Source: an uncultured Clostridium sp.
GTDB lineage: Bacteria > Bacillota > Clostridia > TANB77 > CAG-508
DNA: 19,951 bases
Direction of reading: 5' to 3'
Assembly: GCA_945874585.1 (NCBI GenBank)
Contig: CAMCHB010000010.1
Span: 1 to 19,951, forward strand
Position numbers and translations under genes: made by a program. Under the pieces are notes generated by a model that saw nothing but the letters and a program-made list of their open reading frames with translations, was not told where the DNA came from and ran no database searches. Of this stretch, positions 13,597 through 19,951 are shown piece by piece. The stretch's first letter is position 1; every line of letters starts with the position of its first letter.

Positions 13597-13623
13597 TACA
13601 ATAAAAAGTTCTTTTTTATTGTA
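13597..13623. promoter_or_regulatory. AT-only palindrome overlapping the GH13 promoter -10
   Basis: TACAATAAAAA (13597-13607) and TTTTTATTGTA (13613-13623) are perfect 11-bp arms around 5 bases. The right arm contains the -10 of the GH13 promoter. It may be an operator, or a weak terminator for the ROK gene, since a T-rich stretch follows on the minus strand. Confidence 0.5.
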
Positions 13624-13646
13624 TCACTTTAAAGGTATTATGTCAA
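13618..13646 (-). promoter_or_regulatory. Sigma-A promoter of the GH13 gene
   Basis: Minus strand TTGACA (13641-13646), a 17-base spacer and TACAAT (13618-13623). The -35 lies just inside the 3' end of the ROK kinase gene. Confidence 0.8.
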
Positions 13647-14573
13647 TTTATGGAGAACAGAGCGAATCACAGTAGCTCCCACTATACCGGCATCATTTTT
13701 TAATTTTGCTAAACTAATTTTTGGTATCATATCAGAATTAAAGATAGCATTTCCTTTTCTCAACTTTTCACGTATCGGGTTGATAATCAAATCTTCGTAA
13801 TAAACAATACTACCACCCAATACAATAATTTCTGGTTCAAAAATATTGATCAGATTAGAAAGTCCAATGGCTAAATGTTGATTGTAATATTCCAGTAAAT
13901 CCTCAATAACAGGATTTTCTAGATTTCTTCTTAATACTTCCAAAAGCTGTTTTCCCGTTAATTCGTCTGTAATACCTAGTTTCTCTACTACCATCTTTTT
14001 TAAATTACCAATCGAAGAATATGCTTCAAAACAACCCCTATTTCCACAACTACATAAACGTCCATCTTTTTCAATGGTCATATGGCCCAATTCAAAACCT
14101 GGTGTCCTAGCGGATTCTAGTAAATGGCCATCCCAAAAAACAGCGCCTCCAATTCCTGTTCCAATACACACAAATACACTGTCAACATAGCCTTTTAGAT
14201 TACCATAAACACTTTCTGCAACTGCTGCACATTTGGCATCATTATCTAAATAAATTGGTACATGATATTTTTTCTTTAATTCTCCTACAATGTTAAAATG
14301 ATTCAATTTTAGATTATCCGCTTTGACGATCATTCCTTTTTTAATTAAGCCAGGAGATGCAATTCCTATCATTTCCACACTCTCTATTCCAATTTCTTTG
14401 TTTGCCAAAACTTTATCAATGGATTTTTGAATGTATTGTAGCATTTTCTCTTGGGAACCTGTACGATCTTCTTGCATTAAATTTATTTCTCTTTTGGCTA
14501 CGATTTCTCCATTTTCATTTACGAGTCCAACTCCAATGTGACTACCGCCAATATCAATACCAATTTTTAACAT
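13638..14573 (-). CDS. glk: ROK-family glucokinase
   Basis: Phosphorylates glucose (or a related hexose) with ATP in the cytoplasm. From Met at 14573 the product is 311 residues, standard for the family; the longer frame to 14666 covers the promoter and terminator. Features are the ATP-binding loop DIGGSHIGVGLV (7-18), ASPGLI (72-77), catalytic Asp112 in LDNDAKCA, GTGIGG (138-143), and the ROK zinc motif with ELGH (161-164) and Cys174, Cys176 and Cys181 in CSCGNRGCFE. No DNA-binding N-terminus is present, so it is a kinase rather than a NagC/XylR-type repressor. The ribosome site (AGAGTGAT) is weak. Glucose is the usual substrate for this subgroup, but N-acetylmannosamine or fructose cannot be excluded. 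Confidence 0.9.
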   Translation of the reverse strand: MLKIGIDIGGSHIGVGLVNENGEIVAKREINLMQEDRTGSQEKMLQYIQKSIDKVLANKEIGIESVEMIGIASPGLIKKGMIVKADNLKLNHFNIVGELKKKYHVPIYLDNDAKCAAVAESVYGNLKGYVDSVFVCIGTGIGGAVFWDGHLLESARTPGFELGHMTIEKDGRLCSCGNRGCFEAYSSIGNLKKMVVEKLGITDELTGKQLLEVLRRNLENPVIEDLLEYYNQHLAIGLSNLINIFEPEIIVLGGSIVYYEDLIINPIREKLRKGNAIFNSDMIPKISLAKLKNDAGIVGATVIRSVLHKLT

Positions 14574-14598
14574 GTTTATCACTCTTTCTTTTATGGCT

Positions 14599-14627
14599 AT
14601 TATATCGAATTTACTACTGGCTATCAA
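14599..14627 (-). promoter_or_regulatory. Sigma-A promoter of the ROK kinase gene
   Basis: Minus strand TTGATA (14622-14627), a 17-base spacer and consensus TATAAT (14599-14604), 25 bases ahead of the start codon. Confidence 0.85.
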
Positions 14628-14641
14628 GTATTTTCGCGCAA

Positions 14642-14680
14642 AAAAAGGAAGAAAAATGCTGATCATTTTTCTTCCTTTTT
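14642..14680 (-). terminator. Terminator of the type IV pilus operon
   Basis: AAAAAGGAAGAAAAATG (14642-14658) pairs perfectly with CATTTTTCTTCCTTTTT (14664-14680) around 5 bases, with a T run on the minus strand. The stem includes the first bases of the pilC stop codon. Confidence 0.9.
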
Positions 14681-16013
14681 AATAGCCATAAGCTGAAAAT
14701 AGGAAAGTTCCCATATATATCTGAATCAAAGGTACTAATACGACCAAAACGAAGAAGATCAAAACAATACCAACAAATACATAAACCACTTCTGGTAATG
14801 CCTTCATGATATTTTCCATAATATTATCAATATCCGCATCCATATAATCCAGTAATTTTTGCATCATTTCTGCTAAATCGGTTTGCATACCAATCTTAAG
14901 CATTTCAATTTCCATTTTAGATGCAAATCCAGATTTTTCAAACGGTTCAATCCATGATTGTCCAACTAAAATATTGTTAATAGCAGATTCAATAACAGAA
15001 AGCATAACATAGTTATTGGCTACATTTTTACTAACTTCCAATGCATCTTGAATACGAACACCATTACGAATATTTAACAATACTGCACGAATAAATCTTG
15101 AAAAATCCAAAGCATAAATCAATTTTCCAAAAATCGGCATCGTATATTTAAAATAGTCAAAACGATATTTTCCTTTTGGTGTACGGATATACCACAAAAT
15201 AGTAACAACCATAATCGCAATCACTGCCACTGGAATATACCAATATGTCATCGCATTATTGACGACTCCCTCAAACCAAATGGTGATTTTCGGCAAGGTT
15301 TCCTTGGTTCCTACCTGATCAAATACTTTTTGAATAAATGGAATGGCAACTAATGTACCAATTAGTAGCATGATTAACAAGCCAAAAAACTGAATTAAAT
15401 TTGGAACTAATATTTTACGCAATTTGGTACGCAAAGCTTCTGATTCTTCCAAATATTTTACAGCCTGTTGCAAAGAATTGGTTAGAGATCCAGATAATTC
15501 ACCAACACGAATCATATTCACGTAAATATAGGGAAATATTTCTGGATAATATTCCATGGTTGTATACATGTTTTCACCTGATTCAACACCAGCTAGAATA
15601 TCTTCTAAAACATCTCTTAATTTATCATTTTCTGTACTTTGTATAATTGTATTAAGTGCATGTATATTGTTAAAATCTGCTTTTTTCAATAAATAGAAGT
15701 TTTGAGTAAATACTACCACATCTCGCGATGTAATTTTCTTTTGATGAAACAATCCACCAAACCTAGCTCTTTTCTTCTGGGTAGGATGCACCAATTCACC
15801 ACTGTTTACATTTTTAAGAATATCATCTATGTTTTTAATATTCTTTTTGTTACGATTGGCTTTGTTTCTTCTACCATTTAATTTAACAATTTCAATTGGT
15901 TCTAATTGATTACTTTTTAATTTTTTTATCAAAGCATTTTTGCTAACGTCTTCCACACGATTTCTAACAATATAGCCTGTTTTATCCATTGCTTTGTATA
16001 CGTAAATTGGCAT
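14679..16013 (-). CDS. pilC: Type IV pilus inner-membrane platform protein PilC (GspF family)
   Basis: The polytopic core around which PilB and PilT work during pilus extension and retraction. The 444 residues start with the short N-terminal domain typical of PilC/GspF (PIYVYKAMDKTGYIVRNRVE). A basic linker rich in Lys, Arg and Asn follows (about 45-95), longer and more charged than usual. Two T2SSF repeats come next, each with a GELSG or GMQTD-like element (RVGELSGSLTNSL; LKIGMQTDLAEMM). Membrane helices are near 200-226, 252-275 and 404-438. The start at 16013 uses GAGGTGAG and lies 19 bases after pilT. It is last in the operon, directly before the terminator. Confidence 0.93.
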   Translation of the reverse strand: MPIYVYKAMDKTGYIVRNRVEDVSKNALIKKLKSNQLEPIEIVKLNGRRNKANRNKKNIKNIDDILKNVNSGELVHPTQKKRARFGGLFHQKKITSRDVVVFTQNFYLLKKADFNNIHALNTIIQSTENDKLRDVLEDILAGVESGENMYTTMEYYPEIFPYIYVNMIRVGELSGSLTNSLQQAVKYLEESEALRTKLRKILVPNLIQFFGLLIMLLIGTLVAIPFIQKVFDQVGTKETLPKITIWFEGVVNNAMTYWYIPVAVIAIMVVTILWYIRTPKGKYRFDYFKYTMPIFGKLIYALDFSRFIRAVLLNIRNGVRIQDALEVSKNVANNYVMLSVIESAINNILVGQSWIEPFEKSGFASKMEIEMLKIGMQTDLAEMMQKLLDYMDADIDNIMENIMKALPEVVYVFVGIVLIFFVLVVLVPLIQIYMGTFLFSAYGY

Positions 16014-16032
16014 ACACTTCTCACCTCACTGA

Positions 16033-17133
16033 CTAGTTTGTATGACGAATCTTTAATTGCATGATCGTTCTATTTAAGACATCAATATTTTTCTCTTCAA
16101 TTTGTGCCTTTGCCTGCTCCAAAGAAATCTTGTTTTCTACAAATAAATTGGCCAAAGAATTGATTAAGCTAATACTTCCCTTATCAATACTACTTTGCAT
16201 AGAATCTTCAATTTCAGAAACACTCAATTTTTCTTTACGAATACAACCGGCAATTACATTATCAACAACCATTACTTCTGGCACCAATACCAATTTATTC
16301 TCGGCATTGGTCAATAATCTTTGTGATATAACTAATTTTAATAAAGAAGCTATCAAATATTTAACACTTTCTTGATCACTGATTTCATAGAAGTTAATCA
16401 TACGATCAATGGTTTCTGCACAAGATCTGGTATGCAAGGTTCCAATAACCAAATGTCCAGATTCTGCCATTTCAATAGCTGCTTCCATTGTTTCTTTATC
16501 TCGAATTTCACCGATAATCAATATATCGCAGTCTTCTCTTAAAGAGTTCTTTACACCATCACTAAAAGTCAAAACATCTTTGCTTAGACCAACCTCTTTT
16601 TGGACAATTACTGATTTTTTTGATTTGTGCATATATTCCACTGGGTTTTCCAGTGTTAATATTTTACGATTTTGGTTCTCATTGATTTCATTTATTAAAG
16701 CATTTAAAGTTGTTGTTTTTCCGGAGTTTGTTTTACCTGTTACAAGCATAAGTCCTTGTTGTTGAAAGGTCATTCTACGTACAATGTCAGGAACACCCAA
16801 TTCTTCAAATTTTGGTAATTCTGATTTAATCAAACGCATGGTAACAACTGGTATATCGCTAGAAAGAGAGAAATTGACACGAAATCTTACCTTGTTGTAG
16901 ACATGTGAAAAGTCTAATCTTCTTTCCTTTTTAAAGTAATTATCCCTTTCAATATTTCCACGAATAAAGTAATCATATACTTCTAGCATATCATCGCTTG
17001 TAATAACTTCACAGGAATCTGCTGGTATCAATGAACGTGCAATTCTGAGCATCGGTTTAATACCGGTAATTAAATGTACATCAGATGCATCTTTTTGGAT
17101 CGCCTGATCCAATACTTTTTCAATTTGTAACAT
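16033..17133 (-). CDS. pilT: Type IV pilus retraction ATPase PilT
   Basis: A cytoplasmic hexameric ATPase that depolymerises pili and drives twitching. The 366 residues are normal for PilT. The N-terminal PAS-like domain begins with AIQKDASDVHL and a GIKPMLRI variant of the GxPPxxR strand. The motor domain has Walker A GKTNSGKT (133-140), the Asp box, Walker B ILIIGEIRD (204-212) and the His box GHLVIGTLHT (226-235). It lacks the tetra-Cys zinc motif seen in the upstream ATPase, consistent with PilT rather than PilB. The start at 17133 has GGAGG and lies 14 bases after pilB. Its presence suggests a dynamic pilus rather than a simple competence pseudopilus. Confidence 0.92.
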   Translation of the reverse strand: MLQIEKVLDQAIQKDASDVHLITGIKPMLRIARSLIPADSCEVITSDDMLEVYDYFIRGNIERDNYFKKERRLDFSHVYNKVRFRVNFSLSSDIPVVTMRLIKSELPKFEELGVPDIVRRMTFQQQGLMLVTGKTNSGKTTTLNALINEINENQNRKILTLENPVEYMHKSKKSVIVQKEVGLSKDVLTFSDGVKNSLREDCDILIIGEIRDKETMEAAIEMAESGHLVIGTLHTRSCAETIDRMINFYEISDQESVKYLIASLLKLVISQRLLTNAENKLVLVPEVMVVDNVIAGCIRKEKLSVSEIEDSMQSSIDKGSISLINSLANLFVENKISLEQAKAQIEEKNIDVLNRTIMQLKIRHTN

Positions 17134-17147
17134 TGTATTTCCTCCGT

Positions 17148-18776
17148 TTAATATAAAATTAGTTTTCGATTTAACTCATCTAGTGTAATCTCTCCAGCGA
17201 TTATTTTTTGTAGTCCATCTACAATTAAAGGTTGATAACCATCTTCGATTGCTTTTTTGCGAATTTCAATTGTAGATTCATTGTTTATAATCATTTTTTT
17301 CAAATCTTCTTGTATTTCAAGAACTTCAAAAATAGCAGTTCTTCCGTAAAAACCAGTGTTATTACACTGTGGACATCCTTCTGGCTCATAGGTTTCTACA
17401 CCATCCAAAGATAGAGTAACTCCATATTTTTCTCCTAAAGATTTCATAATGGATTTTTCTTCTTCTGTAAAAGGTCTTTTTTTCGCACAATGTTTGCACA
17501 CTTTACGAACCAATCTTTGAGAAACGGAAACAGCTAAAGTACTTGCAATATCATAATTTGAAACACCCATTTTTCTTAATCTTGTGATAACTTCTATACT
17601 ATCAATGGTATGAATGGTTGAAAGTACATAATGACCAGTTTGTCCAGCTTGCATAGCAATTTCAGCAGTTTCTAAATCACGAATCTCCCCCACTAAAATA
17701 ATGTCAGGATCTTGTCTTAAAACAGTTCTCAAAGAATCAGAAAATGTGCTTTTTGCATCCACTTCAATTTGATTTAAGCCTGGAATACGAATTTCTACTG
17801 GATCTTCAATCGTTGTAATATTGATATCCGGACTATTTAATAAATCAATGATACTGTACAAACTTGTTGTTTTACCTTCTCCAGTAGGAGCTGCAATAAT
17901 GGTAATACTATTGCGTTTATTAAAGATTTTTTTGGTTTCTTCTACACTCTTACGAAAACCTAATTCATTTAATGCTAATATATCCGTATTCTTTTTCAAT
18001 AAACGTAGCACAAATTTTTCACCATTTACATTTTTCTGAGAAGATACACGAATATTGTAATCTGGATACATTAGAATTCTACCATCTTGAGATTCTTGTC
18101 TTTCCTGATGCATATTGGAAATTGCTTTCAATCTTCCTATCATTTGGCTTTGTTTGTCTTTTTCTAAGTGTGCAACTGTAATTAACTCACCATCAATACG
18201 ATAACGAACGCGAATTCCATTTTCTTGTGGTTCAATATGAACATCACTTGCTCTTTTATCAATTGCATTTTTGATAATGCTATCAACCAAAGAAGTAATA
18301 TCTTGTATGGTTTCAATTCTTTCATGGGTAGTTCCTTGCATAAGGGATAAAATTTCTTCAATATTACTTCGAAATGTAATATATCTTTCCATAACCAACC
18401 CTTTGTTAAGCAATAACAAACGGACTGTATCAATTGCCTTTCTGTCAGATGTATCAGCAAAACAAACTTTAATTTTTCCTCCCACAATTTCAAATGGGAT
18501 GGCCATACATTGTTTCGCTACATCCAATGAAATGTAATCGGTTACACTTAGTGTTACATCACTTGGTTGTAACAAAATTGCTTTTTCATCTAAAATTTCG
18601 CCAATTGCTTTTATCAATTCATAATTATCGCATAATCTCAACATATGAATGACATCACCCAATTTATGAGTTGGATGTTTGCGTTGATATTCAATTGCCT
18701 TATTCACATCATTTTCATTGATCAATCCTCTACGAACTAATTCTACACCAATCGGTATTTTATTTTTTCCTTCCAT
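17148..18776 (-). CDS. pilB: Type IV pilus assembly ATPase PilB (GspE family)
   Basis: The extension motor of the pilus. The start at 18776 uses AGGTGA that overlaps the stop of the upstream pseudopilin gene, giving 542 residues; an earlier ATG at 18809 would overlap that gene and has no ribosome site. Domains are a GspE/MshE N-terminal domain (about 1-145), the second N-domain with KRASDVHIEP (174-183), Walker A APTGEGKT (296-303), Walker B DIILVGEIRD (358-367) and the His box GHYVLSTIHT (381-390). The tetra-cysteine zinc site typical of PilB/GspE is present at Cys427, Cys430, Cys468 and Cys471. Confidence 0.94.
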   Translation of the reverse strand: MEGKNKIPIGVELVRRGLINENDVNKAIEYQRKHPTHKLGDVIHMLRLCDNYELIKAIGEILDEKAILLQPSDVTLSVTDYISLDVAKQCMAIPFEIVGGKIKVCFADTSDRKAIDTVRLLLLNKGLVMERYITFRSNIEEILSLMQGTTHERIETIQDITSLVDSIIKNAIDKRASDVHIEPQENGIRVRYRIDGELITVAHLEKDKQSQMIGRLKAISNMHQERQESQDGRILMYPDYNIRVSSQKNVNGEKFVLRLLKKNTDILALNELGFRKSVEETKKIFNKRNSITIIAAPTGEGKTTSLYSIIDLLNSPDINITTIEDPVEIRIPGLNQIEVDAKSTFSDSLRTVLRQDPDIILVGEIRDLETAEIAMQAGQTGHYVLSTIHTIDSIEVITRLRKMGVSNYDIASTLAVSVSQRLVRKVCKHCAKKRPFTEEEKSIMKSLGEKYGVTLSLDGVETYEPEGCPQCNNTGFYGRTAIFEVLEIQEDLKKMIINNESTIEIRKKAIEDGYQPLIVDGLQKIIAGEITLDELNRKLILY

Positions 18777-18789
18777 CTTTTCACCTCTA

Positions 18790-19641
18790 CTATTTTTGAA
18801 ATTGTCCATATTGACTATTATTTAATAGATTAGCCGTTGTCTGGCTCGTTATCTTGCTTTTTTCTACCCAAAATCCATATGGATTTTCAGAAAAATCATT
18901 TGGTATTTGATAGCCACTTGCCATTTCTTCTAAATTTCCATTTTTATTGACAGTTTTAGTTTGATTTCCATAGATGAATTCCACAGTCTTTCCAGAATAT
19001 GCAAATCTAGGAACCCAAACATAAACAATAGCACCCGTTTTCACTTTTCCATTATCTGAAATATCGCTTTTTAATACAGCCATTGCCCATTTTTTATTGG
19101 TATATTGGTACCAATCACTATCTTTTTCACTGGTTTGTACCAATTGGTGACTGGCATCGTACTTCACTGGTACCTTGTTATCGGCTATTTCTGGTTTGTT
19201 GGGTATTGTAAATTTTTCCTTTGTTTTGATAGTTTGTAAATTCACTTGCTCTGTTTTTTTACCAACCGTGTATTGAATTGTTACTTGTATTGTTTTTACA
19301 AAATCCTGCTCATTATCTCCATTTGGTTGATAAACCACTATTTGTACTTGCGGATTATACCCTTTTTCCATGACAACATCGCAAACACTTTTTTTGCCGT
19401 CAGCTTGATTGACAACAGCAAAATTATTGTCATTGACTTCATCATAATACTTTTCATCCACTTTTTCCAATATAGCCGTGGCATAACCAATTGCTTTTTC
19501 CTCACGTAGTATTTTTGCATTGGATACATAAAGATTGATATACATGGATCCAATTACCGTCATAAAAACTGTGATAATCAAAACAGCCATTGCAATATCG
19601 ACGCCTGTAAAACCATTTTCGTTTTTTCTAAAATTTATCAT
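18790..19641 (-). CDS. Large pseudopilin with prepilin signal and C-terminal WVPRF-type domain
   Basis: The product is 283 residues with the class III signal NG|FTGVDIAMAVLIITVFMTVIG: cleavage after Gly10, Phe at +1 and Asp at +5 in place of the usual Glu. The helix (11-40) is followed by a PilV/GspI-like segment (about 45-145) and a linker. A C-terminal region (about 170-283) contains YVWVPRFAYSG and, further on, NPYGFWVEKSKIT. I associate that WVPRF...GFWV pattern with C-terminal domains of clostridial pilin-like proteins, but its function is unknown to me. At 283 residues it is much larger than a major pilin, so a minor or tip pilin is likely. It starts 7 bases after the upstream gene and its stop overlaps the pilB ribosome site. 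Confidence 0.8.
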   Translation of the reverse strand: MINFRKNENGFTGVDIAMAVLIITVFMTVIGSMYINLYVSNAKILREEKAIGYATAILEKVDEKYYDEVNDNNFAVVNQADGKKSVCDVVMEKGYNPQVQIVVYQPNGDNEQDFVKTIQVTIQYTVGKKTEQVNLQTIKTKEKFTIPNKPEIADNKVPVKYDASHQLVQTSEKDSDWYQYTNKKWAMAVLKSDISDNGKVKTGAIVYVWVPRFAYSGKTVEFIYGNQTKTVNKNGNLEEMASGYQIPNDFSENPYGFWVEKSKITSQTTANLLNNSQYGQFQK

Positions 19642-19648
19642 ATTGGCC

Positions 19649-19951
19649 TCACATTCCATTCCTCATAAAATTGCTTAGCGTTAAAATAACTAAATTGATA
19701 CTTCCCAGTGCAAATCCAATTCCATCCATTGTCCATTTTCTTTTTTGAATCGTGTGAAAAAGAATCCATACGATCGTGACAAAAAGCGTCATTAGCATAA
19801 CACTTGTACCAGTAAACAAGAAAGAAAAAAGTAAGATAAAGCAAATAGAGCAAAGTTGCTTTTTTCCTTTCAAACAAATGGTTAACACGAGAAGTAAACT
19901 AGCATATATAACATATCTATAAATATTAACTCCTACTATGTATAGATATAC
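19649..19951 (-). CDS. Membrane protein, C-terminal 100 residues (runs off the window)
   Basis: The frame is open from the window edge to a TGA at 19649-19651, so the true start lies outside; the GTG at 19888 is internal. The visible part has about four hydrophobic segments separated by short basic loops (KGKKQ, QKRKWTMDG), ending NLVILTLSNFMRNGM. I see none of the aspartate motifs (GxGD) of prepilin peptidase in this part and cannot name a family. The gene is tightly linked to the pseudopilin gene (7-base gap, ribosome site overlapping the stop), so it belongs to the pilus operon by context. Confidence 0.65.
   Translation of the reverse strand, partial: VYLYIVGVNIYRYVIYASLLLVLTICLKGKKQLCSICFILLFSFLFTGTSVMLMTLFVTIVWILFHTIQKRKWTMDGIGFALGSINLVILTLSNFMRNGM

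Noticed and set aside
18777..18809. Earlier PilB start at 18809
   Set aside because: It overlaps the pseudopilin gene and has no ribosome site. AGGTGA is placed for ATG 18776.
1..19951. tRNA, rRNA, CRISPR array, transposase or phage genes
   Set aside because: No clover-leaf, regular repeat-spacer pattern, terminal inverted repeats or recombinase motifs were seen on either strand.

Overview
This AT-rich window reads as chromosome from a low-GC, spore-forming Firmicute, probably a gut Clostridia- or Erysipelotrichia-type lineage. The grounds are canonical AGGAGG ribosome binding sites, sigma-A promoters with 17-base spacers, a SpoVM homologue, a PASTA-domain kinase, and prepilin leaders of the clostridial GITLVALVITII type. 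The standard genetic code fits: CGG encodes the conserved Arg of the YQIFPDRF motif in the GH13 enzyme.

Layout. (1) 1-100: 5' end of a type IV prepilin-like gene on the minus strand, then about 400 bases of T-rich noncoding DNA. (2) 596-905: a decayed dinJ-yafQ toxin-antitoxin locus in which the antitoxin N-terminus is joined to the toxin C-terminus. (3) 947-7730 and on to 11545: a scattered version of the Bacillus rlmN-stp-prkC-rsgA-rpe-thiN-spoVM-rpmB-...-recG neighbourhood. recG (minus), a 63-aa gene (plus), rpmB (plus) and spoVM (minus, only 24 codons) are followed by an inserted plus-strand block: nth, a 4-Cys mini-protein and a bactofilin-like membrane protein. Then comes the minus-strand operon rlmN-stp-pknB-(hairpin)-rpe-metallophosphoesterase. 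rsgA and thiN are absent from their usual places, and the phosphoesterase carries a one-base frameshift. (4) 11646-14573: two separately promoted carbohydrate genes, a GH13 neopullulanase-type enzyme and a ROK glucokinase. (5) 14679-19951: a tightly spaced type IV pilus operon, transcribed as membrane protein (cut by the edge) - large pseudopilin - pilB - pilT - pilC - terminator.

How it fits together. PilB and PilT are the extension and retraction ATPases, PilC is the inner-membrane platform, and the pseudopilin is a likely minor subunit. The prepilin at position 1 is a second, distant client of the same export logic. The kinase/phosphatase pair and RlmN are the usual cell-wall signalling and translation module. 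The GH13 enzyme would release glucose from maltodextrins for the ROK kinase to phosphorylate.

The least expected items are small: a 49-aa two-helix membrane protein in an operon with spoVM behind a sigma-E-like CATACAAT; a perfect 10+10 bp palindrome between the divergent recG and 63-aa genes; the dinJ-yafQ chimera; a hairpin with a T tract between pknB and rpe; and an AT palindrome overlapping the -10 of the GH13 promoter. I see no tRNA, rRNA, CRISPR array, insertion sequence or phage gene.
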